Shown: positions 30,311-40,743, counted from the stretch's first letter. The stretch: DNA of 64,000 bases from Candidatus Paracaedibacteraceae bacterium (GCA_030694965.1 JAUYTZ010000025.1:112120-176119), one strand, 5' to 3'. Made by a program: numbers and translations. The notes: generated from the letters alone by a model not told the origin.

Positions 30311-30524
30311 GTGAAATTATTGAGTTAACAGTCTATAAAAACCCCTTGATTCAAATTGCGAAAAAAGGACATAGGTAAAAGGTCTGCTGTATAAGTAAAA
30401 TTTTAAAATATTTTTTTATTTAAAAAAGTATTAATTTTATACTAATTAGAATTTAATCATATGTTTACACTATTTTGATAAAAATATACGTGTGGTTAAT
30501 CTTTTTTTAAAGTAGGAATTTTAC

Positions 30525-31775
30525 ATGCCAAGTCGTATATTTTTAAACGAAAGTTTAAAAAGCTCCACACGCATAGTTGATGCGCTTTCGTTTTGTGCAA
30601 AATCACCACGATTTTGGAGAAAATGCACGGCGCTTTGTGCTTTGTTTGTATCAGGTCAAGTTAGTGCTATGGCGTTATCTGAATATACACATAATTTTAC
30701 CTGTAGTAGCGGGACGGCTGTAGAGGTGGCGCTTCCTGTTGTGTCGGCTGCCACAGGTGCTGTGACATATACGGTTTTTGATAAAGCGGGGATTGCTGTT
30801 GGTGATATTGCTAGTACCTTGACCCCTGCTTTTGGGCGCATTACGATGCATGATAGTGTGGGGGTGACAGATACTGTGGATTGGCCCCGCAATGGAGATT
30901 ACGGTTTGATTTTTTATACGTTAAACGGTGATCATTCAACTGATTATTTTACTGTGATGGCAAAAGATACTGCAGGAAATGTTCGATTTGAACAATACAC
31001 AGTAAATAGCGCAACGATCCCAGCTGATTATGTACTTACAATTAATGCGAACGGCCAGGAACTTAACGTTGATAATGTTGGTGGTACTATTGGTTTGAAA
31101 TTTATTAACGGTGGTTCGGTGGAATTTGGATCTTTATGTACCTATACCGGCCCTACCTTTTTTGATTCATCGACATCATTGATTGGATCTGTGCCACGCA
31201 CATCAAGTTCTTACTCTAAAATTAATGTCGATTCGAATGTTGTTTATACGGAAACGGGTCAGTTTACTGGGCCAGGTGCGCTTTTTAAAACTGGATCTGG
31301 TGAGCTTGTGCTTGCGAATTTGGGTTCTGACGATTCAAAGAATAATTATTCAGGTGGTACGTGTATTCAAGACGGAATATTGACAGTGATAAATGACGCA
31401 CAGATTCCTTCAGTGGGGACTGTAAGTTTTGAAGCGCTAACCTCAGAAGAAAATTCAGCACTAAAATCTAATGGCCTTACATTAATTACAAACCCAATTG
31501 TTTTTCGATCACAAGGAACGGTGGATACGAATGGTCATAGCGTCACAGCAAGTGGTGTTTTATCTGGGGCGGGTGATGTTTATAAAACAGGTGATGGTGA
31601 GTTTTATGCATCAAATTCTGGGAATACACAAAGTGGCGCTACGCATGTTAATGGTGGGGCTTTGCGTGTGACTCCAAATAGCTTGGGTCAAACGTCACAT
31701 ATTTACTTACATGGTACGCTGCATGTGACGGCATCAACAACCTCGGTGTGCCCAATTACGTTGGGCGGCCAGTAG
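30525..31775 (+). CDS. Autotransporter-type passenger fragment (beta-strand repeats), no beta-barrel domain
   Basis: Long extended signal region; PATR-like repeat GALFKTGSGELVLANLGS..NNYSGGTCIQDGILTV and GDVYKTGDGEFYASNSGNTQSGATHVNGGALRV; stops without a translocator. Confidence 0.65.
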   Translation: MPSRIFLNESLKSSTRIVDALSFCAKSPRFWRKCTALCALFVSGQVSAMALSEYTHNFTCSSGTAVEVALPVVSAATGAVTYTVFDKAGIAVGDIASTLTPAFGRITMHDSVGVTDTVDWPRNGDYGLIFYTLNGDHSTDYFTVMAKDTAGNVRFEQYTVNSATIPADYVLTINANGQELNVDNVGGTIGLKFINGGSVEFGSLCTYTGPTFFDSSTSLIGSVPRTSSSYSKINVDSNVVYTETGQFTGPGALFKTGSGELVLANLGSDDSKNNYSGGTCIQDGILTVINDAQIPSVGTVSFEALTSEENSALKSNGLTLITNPIVFRSQGTVDTNGHSVTASGVLSGAGDVYKTGDGEFYASNSGNTQSGATHVNGGALRVTPNSLGQTSHIYLHGTLHVTASTTSVCPITLGGQ

Positions 31776-31839
31776 AACGTCGGTATAATTCAAAGTTTTA
31801 CGAGTTATACTAGTCAGGCCTGCAATCATGCAGCGGGTT

Positions 31840-31966
31840 TAGATCACCGTGTCAAGTGCGGTGATGACAGTAAGAAAGCACGTTGATGACAGTAAGAAAT
31901 GCAAGGTGATGACAAGAAAAAAGCGCGGTGATGACAGTAAGAGATGCAAGGTGATGACAAGAAATA
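31840..31966. repeat. REP-like palindrome followed by about 4-5 imperfect tandem half-units (GGTGATGACAGTAAGAAATGCAA)
   Basis: GATCACCGtgtcaagtgCGGTGATGACAG hairpin, then GTTGATGACAGTAAGAAATGCAA, GGTGATGACAAGAAAAAAGCGC, GGTGATGACAGTAAGAGATGCAA, GGTGATGACAAGAAATAATGG. Confidence 0.8.
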
Positions 31967-32005
31967 ATGGAGTGGCCATTTAGTGCCACCCCTTATAAAA
32001 GTTAT

Positions 32006-33859
32006 TTAGCTTCCTGCTGGTTTTCCAGCAAATAAGCTTTTAAAGAAGCCCTTTTCAGCGGGTTTGTTACCTTTTTTGTCTTCAGCAGGTCTTTCATCTT
32101 GTTTGGTTTCTGTTACAGATTTTTCGTCTTTTTTATCGGTAGTTGACGCGCTTTCTGAAGACTTTTCGGGTGTCCCTGTGCTACCTGAAGAAGTTGCTTC
32201 TGCTGCATGGCTGGGTGCTGCTTTGTCAGATTTTTCAGTCGCAGGGTCATTTCTGTGATTCTTGCTTGTGTCATGCTTTGGCTTGCTGTCATCTGTTTTT
32301 TTGCTATCAGCTTTTGCACTGTTAGTTCTACCGCTTGCTTTGCCGTCTGCAGGTGAATCATGCTCTGATGGATGACTATTGTCTTTATTTGATTCTATTT
32401 CTGCGGCGTCAACATCCGCCTTGTCTTTTTCTGAATCACTATGTGTGTCTTTTTTTTCAGATGGTTTTTTTGACTTTTCGTCATCTGCTTTTTCTTTTAG
32501 TTTTTCAAGATTTTCTTTTTCAAGGTTGGCGGCCTCTTGCTCTTTTTCTAGACGTTCTTTTTCTGCATCTGCACGTAATTCTTCACGTAATTTTGCGTCA
32601 GCATTTTCTATTTCTGTGCGGTTTTCTTTTTGTTCTGAATCAATAAGTTGTTTTGTTAAATCACCAGAATCTGTAGATTGTTTTCTTAAATCACTAGAAT
32701 CTGTGTCATTTTGTTTTTCAACAATGCTAAATCGGCGAGTTGTATATTCCTTTATGTCACCGTTTGAATTTGTGTTGCAGCTTACGGCTGCATAGACACA
32801 CAAAGGTGCAGACATACCATCACGCAACATGATATTGTACGATGTTATAATGCCGCCATTTTTAGGATCCATAAGTTTTTTTATGTCTTTGTTTTCTGAT
32901 GGATCTGATTTTAATTTTTCTTTAATTTTAGCCATTAATTTTGCATCATCTGAATCTTTTGGTGCATCAGATGCAAGGTGTTCGTTTGATACTTTTTCAT
33001 CAATTGGATAGAATAAATGGCTATCAAAAGCTGTTGTTAATGCCCTTCTTTGATCCCCTGCAACCATATCTATGGATGCTGCTGAAGCTTTAAAAGCTTC
33101 ATCTGAAAAGTGCGGGAAAAAATGTTGCATGAAATGGCCGCTAATTTCTTTGTTTTTACAATAATCAGCGCCTTTTACTAAGTATGCTTCGGTCACGGCC
33201 ATAACGCCATAAGATGCAAGGAAACTTTCAATAACTTCATTATACAACGATTCTAAGCTTTTTTTCTCTTCATTGTTATGTTCTATTTTTTTGAATTTAG
33301 CCCTCAATTCTTTTAATTGACTTAGTTGTTCTTTGGCATTGTCATAAACGTGTTTGAACCATTCAGCATCATCAGCTATCGATTGTTTTTTGCTTGATAT
33401 AAAATTATACATTCTTTCAATTTTTTTAGAAAGAAGGCTTAAATATTCATTATTTTGTGTAGATATGTTAAGTCCGCGAATTATTTTTTCATTTTTTTCT
33501 TGAATTTTAGATTGAACATCAATTTCTTTTCCCAATACAAACTGTAGTCCAGCGCTGTTCTTGTTTGTGACAGCTTCAATTCGTTTTAAAAAAGATTTTT
33601 TTCTTTCTTCAAGTTTAATGACTTCTTGTTCTTTTTCTCTGAGTCTTTTTTCATCATCTGCGGAAGGAGGGGTGCCATCAAGCTTTACATCTTTTTTTGC
33701 TTCTGTGGTGTCTTCTTTGGCATTTTTGTCTAACTTTTTTACTTTATAACTATCTTTTTGTGATTCAGTAGAGCTGTCTGCAAACCCTTTTGAGACATCC
33801 AGAAGGCACAAAGCCAAAACACTGCTGTATAACATTATGTTTGCACGATACGATAACAT
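32006..33859 (-). CDS. Hypothetical secreted coiled-coil protein with long charged low-complexity C-terminus
   Basis: Signal peptide; E/K-rich helical N-terminal part; S/D/K/E-rich tail. Confidence 0.6.
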   Translation of the reverse strand: MLSYRANIMLYSSVLALCLLDVSKGFADSSTESQKDSYKVKKLDKNAKEDTTEAKKDVKLDGTPPSADDEKRLREKEQEVIKLEERKKSFLKRIEAVTNKNSAGLQFVLGKEIDVQSKIQEKNEKIIRGLNISTQNNEYLSLLSKKIERMYNFISSKKQSIADDAEWFKHVYDNAKEQLSQLKELRAKFKKIEHNNEEKKSLESLYNEVIESFLASYGVMAVTEAYLVKGADYCKNKEISGHFMQHFFPHFSDEAFKASAASIDMVAGDQRRALTTAFDSHLFYPIDEKVSNEHLASDAPKDSDDAKLMAKIKEKLKSDPSENKDIKKLMDPKNGGIITSYNIMLRDGMSAPLCVYAAVSCNTNSNGDIKEYTTRRFSIVEKQNDTDSSDLRKQSTDSGDLTKQLIDSEQKENRTEIENADAKLREELRADAEKERLEKEQEAANLEKENLEKLKEKADDEKSKKPSEKKDTHSDSEKDKADVDAAEIESNKDNSHPSEHDSPADGKASGRTNSAKADSKKTDDSKPKHDTSKNHRNDPATEKSDKAAPSHAAEATSSGSTGTPEKSSESASTTDKKDEKSVTETKQDERPAEDKKGNKPAEKGFFKSLFAGKPAGS

Positions 33860-33972
33860 AAAACTCTCCGTTTCATAAATTTTTATTAAAGATAGCGATA
33901 TCTTTTTTGATATGCCACTTATAACCCCACTATAGGTAGAAAACCTTAAAAAATGGTTAACCGTGTCAAACC

Positions 33973-34491
33973 TTGAATTCTTTTGAAAAAATAAGTTACT
34001 GTGGCGCTAGTAATTTGAATATGCTTTTTACAAAAATTGATGAGGGTAAAATGGATCTGCGTGGCACGGGAACCTATTGGTTAATTAAATCGGAGCCTTC
34101 TACATGGTCGTGGGACGATCAGGTGCGTCAAGGGACCGAGCCTTGGAATGGGGTGCGCAATTACCAGGCACGAAATAACTTGCGGGCAATGTCTGTGGGT
34201 GATTTATGTTTTTTTTATCATTCTGTAAAAGAACGTACGATTGTGGGGGTAGTTGAGGTCGCAAGCCCCTATCGACTTGACCCAACAGATTTAGATGGTG
34301 TGTTTGGTTTGGTTGATGTAAAAACCATATGTGCGCTTAAAAAGCCAATTTGTCTTGATCAGATAAAGCTTGTGCCGCCATTGCAGAATATGGCGCTTTT
34401 AAAGCAGTCACGCTTATCGGTGCAGCCCGTTTCACCGGAGGAATGGGAAATTATTTTGCAGCTTTCGGGTGATCGGTTTTTGCTGATTTGA
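33973..34491 (+). CDS. EVE domain-containing protein
   Basis: YWLIKSEPSTWSWDDQVRQGTEPWNGVRNYQARNNLRAMSVGDLCFFYHS; true start probably M at 34021 or 34051. Confidence 0.92.
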   Translation: MNSFEKISYCGASNLNMLFTKIDEGKMDLRGTGTYWLIKSEPSTWSWDDQVRQGTEPWNGVRNYQARNNLRAMSVGDLCFFYHSVKERTIVGVVEVASPYRLDPTDLDGVFGLVDVKTICALKKPICLDQIKLVPPLQNMALLKQSRLSVQPVSPEEWEIILQLSGDRFLLI

Positions 34492-34534
34492 GATTTAATA
34501 ATATGGATATGTCTTAAGTTATTCTTAAACTGCG

Positions 34535-35575
34535 ATGATTTCTTTTATTGAAAAAATAGAAAAATTGCTTATATGTAGATCATGCTATTATAAAAAGAAA
34601 TTAATAATGAACGCTAAATACTTGATTGTTTTATTTTGTTTGTTTGCTGGTGCTGAAAATCTTGAGTCGGCAGATAAAATAAGAGATGAAAATGATATTG
34701 AATCTGTAAGGGCTTTGTTTCCTTTTAAAACATTAACAGAACAGCAAAAACAATTAGCTCTTGTTCCTTGTAAACCAGAAATGCATGTTGGGGCGTATCG
34801 CAGATATTGGGATACGCCAATGCTGCAATATTTTTCAAATCAAATCCAAGATTTTGATAATGTTTTAGAAATTGGCTGCGCAATAGGCGATTTATCGTAT
34901 CGGCTGTTCGATGAAAAAAAAGATAAAGTTGATATTTTAGCAATTGATTTTAATGAATCAGCATTAAGTCATGCATTAGCAAAGCAAAAACAGCTTATAT
35001 CATCCGGAAAAAAACAATATGAACATATACAATTTATACACACAAATTTCGGAAAACAATTTTTCTTTGAACGTGCTCATAATTTTGACCATGTTAGCTT
35101 TTTTTCTGTTGCGCATTTTATGACACCAAATGAATTAAATACAGCATTTTGCAATATTCGAAATTGCTTAACAGAAAAAGGTGTTTTGTATTTTTCAATG
35201 GTTGCAATGGTTGCATCAGTTAAAAATGATTCTGAATTTATGAAACATTACACAGATGGTGATATCTATAGAAACGTAAACTACCCTGGCTACGTATATG
35301 GAACAGCAAAAGATTCAAGTGATATGTTTACGTATACATATCAATTTGCAGAAAAATTAAAAGATATTCCTTTCGCATATCAAAATATAGAAGGTAAAAA
35401 GGTTTTATTTTTGGGGGATAAAAAAACAATTAAACACATGATGAACTTAAATGGCTTAAAACCAATTCATATGTTCTATTCATCTGCAAAAAAGGAAAAA
35501 CATTTTGAATCAATGACAGATGCTTTAAACGTAGCGTCAGATTTTACATTAAATATTGTAGCAAAATTACTATAA
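34535..35575 (+). CDS. Class I SAM-dependent methyltransferase with N-terminal signal peptide
   Basis: VLEIGCAIGDLSYRLFDEKKDKVDILAIDFNESAL (SAM motifs I/II); internal start at 34607 gives MNAKYLIVLFCLFAGAENLESA. Confidence 0.75.
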   Translation: MISFIEKIEKLLICRSCYYKKKLIMNAKYLIVLFCLFAGAENLESADKIRDENDIESVRALFPFKTLTEQQKQLALVPCKPEMHVGAYRRYWDTPMLQYFSNQIQDFDNVLEIGCAIGDLSYRLFDEKKDKVDILAIDFNESALSHALAKQKQLISSGKKQYEHIQFIHTNFGKQFFFERAHNFDHVSFFSVAHFMTPNELNTAFCNIRNCLTEKGVLYFSMVAMVASVKNDSEFMKHYTDGDIYRNVNYPGYVYGTAKDSSDMFTYTYQFAEKLKDIPFAYQNIEGKKVLFLGDKKTIKHMMNLNGLKPIHMFYSSAKKEKHFESMTDALNVASDFTLNIVAKLL

Positions 35576-35756
35576 AAAAAATTATAGAAAAGCAATTTCA
35601 TATGGGCATTTTTAGTTTTTGACATTTTTTAATAAAATTGATATAAATTAGATATAGTACAACGTGCTTTGTTCAAAAATAAATTAATAAATTACGTTAT
35701 TCTTTATAAATATAGATCGATTTAAGCCCTACACTAATAATCTATGCACACCTCAA

Positions 35757-35784
35757 AGCGATTCAGAAATGGGTCGCTTTTTTT
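35757..35784 (+). terminator. Rho-independent terminator-like hairpin upstream of portal gene
   Basis: AGCGATTC agaaat GGGTCGCT TTTTTT. Confidence 0.65.
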
Positions 35785-35822
35785 GCGTCTATGCGCGCTT
35801 TAACCCAATACAAGGAGGCATC

Positions 35823-37040
35823 ATGAAACGTTTTAAAGATTTATGGAAAAAAGGGTTGCCTAGTGGAAGGTCGCCTTTTAATTCAGATGCGAATGTATTT
35901 GCTGAAACATTGATAAGTGGCAGCACGTACGCGCCTTCTAATCGGTTTGATCGCTTGGTTAATGAAGGGTACCGTCAAAACGTTATAGCATATCGCTGTA
36001 TCACAGTGATTTCACGCGCCCTTTCAAGTGTGCCTTGGCTTTTGTATAAGCGTGATCGTCACGGCGAACATGAACTTGAATCGCATCCATTATTGACGCT
36101 TTTAAATAGCCCAAGTCCACGTCAAGCTGGATCTTCCTTTATGGAAGAGGTTGTTAGCTATCTTTTGCTAAGTGGTAATAGTTATATCGAGGCAATTTTA
36201 GGTGGAGATGGCGCCCCAGTTGCACTGTTTCCCGTAAGGCCAGATCGTGTGCGCATTATGCCTGGAAAACGCGGTGTGCCCAATTCATATCACGTGCGTA
36301 TAAATGAAACGGTTCGTGATTTCACCGTTGATCCTATGTCTGGTCAATCACGTATTTTACACATTAAGCTATTTCACCCAATGAATGATTGGTATGGACT
36401 AAGTCCGATGGAAGCGGCTTCTAAATCAATAGATCAGCATAACGCTGTGGGAGGGCACAATTTAGCGCTTTTAAATAATGGCGGGCGCCCATCTGGTGCG
36501 TTGATGATAAAGCCAAATGAAAACGGTTTAGGTTTAAGCGAGGGGCAGCGATCAAGCCTTAGAAAAGATTTAAAACGTGCTTATGAGGGGTCTGATAATG
36601 CAGGACGTGTTATGGTATTAGAGGGTGATTTTGAATGGCGCGAGATGGGTTTGACACCTAAAGACTTGGACTTTGTTGAGGGTAAAAATATGTCTGCACG
36701 TGAAATTTGCCAGGCCTTTGGTGTGGCGCCAATGTTGGCTGGTGTGCCGGGGGATGCCACTTTTGCCAATTATCGTGAAGCACGTTTTCACCTGTGGGAA
36801 GATACGATTTTGCCATTATTAGAGTTATTGGTGGCTGAGTTTAATTTATGGTTACAGCCTTATTACAAAGAAAATTTTCGTTTAGGATATGATTTAGACG
36901 GTATTCAAGCCTTGGCACCAAAACGTGAAGCGGCGTGGCAAAAAATAGCAGCTGCTGACTTTTTAACGATAAATGAAAAGCGACAGGCGGTTGGTTACGG
37001 GCCGATTGATATGGATTCTAGTAATCTGAATTCTAAATAA
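35823..37040 (+). CDS. HK97-family phage portal protein
   Basis: YRCITVISRALSSVPWLLYK, HPLLTLLNSPSPRQAGSSFMEE, DWYGLSPMEAA, GVAPMLAGVPGDATFANYREARFHLWEDTILPLLE; start set at ATG 35823 behind AAGGAGG (ORF track 35769). Confidence 0.95.
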   Translation: MKRFKDLWKKGLPSGRSPFNSDANVFAETLISGSTYAPSNRFDRLVNEGYRQNVIAYRCITVISRALSSVPWLLYKRDRHGEHELESHPLLTLLNSPSPRQAGSSFMEEVVSYLLLSGNSYIEAILGGDGAPVALFPVRPDRVRIMPGKRGVPNSYHVRINETVRDFTVDPMSGQSRILHIKLFHPMNDWYGLSPMEAASKSIDQHNAVGGHNLALLNNGGRPSGALMIKPNENGLGLSEGQRSSLRKDLKRAYEGSDNAGRVMVLEGDFEWREMGLTPKDLDFVEGKNMSAREICQAFGVAPMLAGVPGDATFANYREARFHLWEDTILPLLELLVAEFNLWLQPYYKENFRLGYDLDGIQALAPKREAAWQKIAAADFLTINEKRQAVGYGPIDMDSSNLNSK

Positions 37041-37253
37041 TAATACATTTAGGTTGCCGTTTGCCATGGATCTTGATAATTTTATGGAATATTTTAAAAT
37101 TAATATATGTACCCATCCTGAATTAATCTATTGATTTCTAACTTAGAATCTCAATATTTTGATTTACGATGGGTTTATCTTATATAAACATCTGATTTAC
37201 TTAATTTTCTATTATTAAAAAGAAAATTAATTGCTTTTCAAAAGGATTTAGAC

Positions 37254-38066
37254 GTGTTGATAAAAAGTATGTATTTAGCGCTTGTGTGTTTGGCGCTAAA
37301 TGTTGGCGTTAAAGCTAGAGATAGTGGTGATACATCGTCTGAGGAAAAAGATGTCGTTAGTGAAAATAATTTGCCTGTTAGTGATATGAGTCAAATTGAA
37401 ATAGATGATTTGCTAATAAAAAGCGCAATGGAATCTGAATTTTTGAATGTACAAAAGTGTATACCCTCTGCTAAAAATGATATGGTAGTAAAACCAAGCC
37501 AAGAAGCAGTGAATAATGCCTTTTCAATAATGGTAGAACGCTCTAGTAACGATAACCCATTATTGCATGAGACATTAAAGATTATGTTAGTAGGTTTTAT
37601 GAAACCAACTGACAACACGGTAGTAGAAGTACTTAAAAGTTCTATTGAAGATTTGGATAGAGAGCTTATTAATACAATGATTGGCATAGTTACATTTACA
37701 CCAGAGGATTTCGATAAAATTATAAAGGTATTTGTGGAAGATACTGATTGGCAGTATAACAAAGAATGTAAAGATATATTTCAAGATCTTTTAAATTATA
37801 GCGTTCAAGGCACAACACCACTACCCTCAAAAGCTACACAACGTATCATTTCTACGAATGATCACACGGCACCTTTATTTAAAGCGATGCTTAAAGAGGG
37901 TCAGACGTATTTAACGTTAAGCTCTTCGGCGCCTAACGTTATTAATGAAAAAAAAGACGCAAATACAAGTCTTAGCAGCTCCCCTAAAGCAGAAAAGCGC
38001 AAAAGAATAAATCAAGATGAAAATAGCCAGGGGATTGTTAAAAAGCTGCAAGAGAAAATTGTATAG
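37254..38066 (+). CDS. Hypothetical secreted protein inserted between portal and protease genes
   Basis: MLIKSMYLALVCLALNVGVKA signal peptide; no phage-like motif seen. Confidence 0.55.
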   Translation: MLIKSMYLALVCLALNVGVKARDSGDTSSEEKDVVSENNLPVSDMSQIEIDDLLIKSAMESEFLNVQKCIPSAKNDMVVKPSQEAVNNAFSIMVERSSNDNPLLHETLKIMLVGFMKPTDNTVVEVLKSSIEDLDRELINTMIGIVTFTPEDFDKIIKVFVEDTDWQYNKECKDIFQDLLNYSVQGTTPLPSKATQRIISTNDHTAPLFKAMLKEGQTYLTLSSSAPNVINEKKDANTSLSSSPKAEKRKRINQDENSQGIVKKLQEKIV

Positions 38067-38102
38067 CCGATAGTTAAAAAACATAGAAATAAAAATGACT
38101 TA

Positions 38103-38132
38103 AGGGGCGTCAATGAGGCGCTCCTTTTTTTT
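38103..38132 (+). terminator. Terminator-like hairpin between cargo gene and protease gene
   Basis: AGGGGCG tcaatgagg CGCTCCT TTTTTT. Confidence 0.65.
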
Positions 38133-38170
38133 GCAAATTTTTTATCAAACTTATATTTAAAGGGGCGTTT

Positions 38171-38713
38171 ATGAAAATTAGAACATGCGATATTTTGGTC
38201 AAATCACTTTCAGTAGATGGAGTATTTAAAGGCTACGCAAGTGTTTTTGATACCGAAGATGCACATGGTGACGTGGTTCAAAAAGGTGCATTCTTACGAA
38301 CATTGCTTCATTGGCGTCTAAAGGGTGCATGGCCAAAAATGTTGTGGCAACATGCGCAAGATCAGGTAATTGGTGTGTGGACGAACATGCTTGAAGACGA
38401 TAAAGGCCTTTATGTGGAAGGAAAATTATTGCTTGAAGTTGAAAAGGCACGTGAAGCTTACGCATTGCTTCGCGAAAAAGCGATAGATCGATTGTCCATT
38501 GGATTTCAGCTTAAAAGATCTGCCCGCGGCGTATTTAAGGAACGTGAAGTGACTTTCTTAAATGAAGTCGATTTGATGGAGGTTTCTTTGGTGACATTTG
38601 CCGCAAATGATGATGCACGCGTTTTGACTGTTAAAAGAAAGGATGAGTCTTATTTTGGAAATTGTACAAGAGAAAAAATTCAGGAATTGTGTTCATACTT
38701 GAAAGTATTATAA
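38171..38713 (+). CDS. HK97-family phage prohead protease
   Basis: GYASVFDTEDAHGDVVQKGAF, KMLWQHAQDQVIGVW, IDRLSIGFQ, EVDLMEVSLVTFAAN. Confidence 0.93.
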   Translation: MKIRTCDILVKSLSVDGVFKGYASVFDTEDAHGDVVQKGAFLRTLLHWRLKGAWPKMLWQHAQDQVIGVWTNMLEDDKGLYVEGKLLLEVEKAREAYALLREKAIDRLSIGFQLKRSARGVFKEREVTFLNEVDLMEVSLVTFAANDDARVLTVKRKDESYFGNCTREKIQELCSYLKVL

Positions 38714-39596
38714 GTAAATTAAATTTTATAATATATATTTTATAAAAGATAATAAATTTATGAAAATACAATAAACAGGCTGTTTGTGTTAGTTTTTTGC
38801 AACTACTCATTTGCTACAGGCAGCAATTATCATATTTCAATTCTTACAGGTGGTTCACTTGTGCGAGAGCGTAAACCCAACTGATATTCCCGAAAAGGAA
38901 GAATTTAGTTGTATTTGATCTTCCAGGGGTTAATTCATGTTTTATTATTTTATAAATCCACGCCTTCACGGGCATGACAAAGATTAAACTTGGAAATGAT
39001 AAAGATTAAATTTCAGTTGGAATATGGCAGAAATGAGCTGAGTTTTTAGGTCAACTTTGAATGTAATATCATAGTGCATTGCTTAATAAAATTGAGAAAT
39101 TTTGTGAAATATAATCTAAAATTTAAATATAATTTATAAATAAATATTGAAATTTTTAAGATAATTGTTTATGATCATAAAATACACAGATGATGTTTTG
39201 TAGCGGCTATATATGGTTAATTTTACTAAAAATAAATATTTTTAGAAAGTTGCACATAGTATTTAATAGGTTCCAAGGTTGTTCTTGGATGTAAAAATGA
39301 ACAGGCTGAAATGAGCGCACTTATTTTAAAAATGGGTGTTTTGACAATAAATTTTTTGTCTGGTGGTGCGCCTTTGTTCGAATTACTTGCTTAAAAGGAG
39401 GTGATTTTATTCGCTTTTGTAGAAACGAGCCAGATAACAATATAGCCAATGATTTACTACAAAAGCTGCTAACAGCCAAAATTATTAGAAAAAATTCATT
39501 TGAAGAGAGCATATCATTTTAAATCAACGTTCGGTTTAAGGTGTAGGTAACTCAATCATATGGCATCGAACTATTTTAAAAAGGTTATTACGTAAT

Positions 39597-40070
39597 ATGA
39601 TTAGAAAAAGTATATTTTGTATATTAGTGTGCGGCTCTCTTGGAGCGTATGCTGCCATTGAAAACAATTTTGAGTTAGATGTTAAGGCACAGAGTTTAGG
39701 TAGTGCTAGAAATGAATCTGAACCAATTGATGTATTACTTAAAAATATGGTTGATACAGCTGAACATCATGAAGAATATTCCCAAGATGCTTTGTTTGGT
39801 TTGCTTGGTAGTCAGGCGTTTAAAGATTTTTATAAACAAATCCTATCGTACCCTCTAGTTAACTTACGTGATTTGTATGAAACAGATAAATTAAATATTT
39901 TAAATATTATTACTGAAAGAACGCCGGAGGCGTTAAAGCATTTATCAGCAACGCTTGATTTATCAATACAACCATATTTTTTATTCCCGCATCAAGAAGA
40001 GGAAATAAAAGAAAATCTTGCTTTATATTTGTGCGTAAACTTTGAAATTAAAAAATTTAATAAACCCTAA
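39597..40070 (+). CDS. Hypothetical secreted protein (cargo between protease and capsid)
   Basis: MIRKSIFCILVCGSLGAYAA signal peptide. Confidence 0.5.
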   Translation: MIRKSIFCILVCGSLGAYAAIENNFELDVKAQSLGSARNESEPIDVLLKNMVDTAEHHEEYSQDALFGLLGSQAFKDFYKQILSYPLVNLRDLYETDKLNILNIITERTPEALKHLSATLDLSIQPYFLFPHQEEEIKENLALYLCVNFEIKKFNKP

Positions 40071-40170
40071 TTATCTTGAAATAAATATTATATGAATAAT
40101 ACTTGAAATTTTTTAATTCGTTCACATATCGTGTAATGTATTAAGTTTAATAATTAAAAAGGTTTTTCAT

Positions 40171-40659
40171 ATGAGTTTAAATAAAATACTATTTATATTT
40201 GTACTTTCAAGTGCACACCTCTGTGCAACGAATGTGGTTCCAGATTTACAAGGAAGAGTGCTTGATAAGATACTAGGTAAAGGTACTTTTGCACCTGTAG
40301 TAAGTGGCTCAGACAATTTAAATGAAACCATAGACCTTAGTGATGCTGTTATTATTGCACAAAGCAATTCTTTGAATGGATCATGCCTCGCAGAATCTTC
40401 ATCATTGCTTAGCCCCGACGATTTATATGCTGCTGACTCTACATTATCGCACAAGAAGTTTGACAATCCACATGAATCTATAGATTTTGGTGACCCTGTC
40501 ATTCTTGCACAAAGGGATGCTGTGAACGATTCTGATATTGTGGAACTTCGTCCATGGTCGGATATTAATAACTTTACTGATATTTCAATGGATATGACAG
40601 ACATAGGAAATAGTAGTATTTCAGACTTAACATTAACAATGCTACAAGATCATTCATAA
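40171..40659 (+). CDS. Hypothetical secreted protein (cargo between protease and capsid)
   Basis: MSLNKILFIFVLSSAHLCAT signal peptide; internal repeat IDxxDPVILAQRDAVNDS / IDLSDAVIIAQSNSLNGS. Confidence 0.5.
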   Translation: MSLNKILFIFVLSSAHLCATNVVPDLQGRVLDKILGKGTFAPVVSGSDNLNETIDLSDAVIIAQSNSLNGSCLAESSSLLSPDDLYAADSTLSHKKFDNPHESIDFGDPVILAQRDAVNDSDIVELRPWSDINNFTDISMDMTDIGNSSISDLTLTMLQDHS

Positions 40660-40693
40660 GTATTTAGATACTTTTGACTAATTAGTAATGGGT

Positions 40694-40720
40694 GGGGGGC
40701 TTTTTGGCTCCCCTTTTTTT
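40694..40720 (+). terminator. Terminator-like hairpin upstream of capsid gene
   Basis: GGGGGGC tttttg GCTCCCC TTTTTTT. Confidence 0.65.
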
Positions 40721-40743
40721 ATTTAAAAGAAGGAAAAAATAGA

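Noticed and set aside
31859-31966. Short tandem repeats resembling a CRISPR array
   Set aside because: Units are contiguous without unique spacers, imperfect, and derived from a REP half-site; no cas genes present.
32335-32795. Several + strand ORFs (103, 138 aa etc.) opposite 32006-33859
   Set aside because: Antisense shadows of a low-complexity coding region.
39321-39512. 63-aa minus ORF in the 38714-39596 gap
   Set aside because: No RBS, no family; region looks like degraded intergenic DNA with a REP-like remnant.
40167-40604. 145-aa minus ORF opposite 40171-40659
   Set aside because: The + strand ORF has a convincing signal peptide; the antisense ORF has none.
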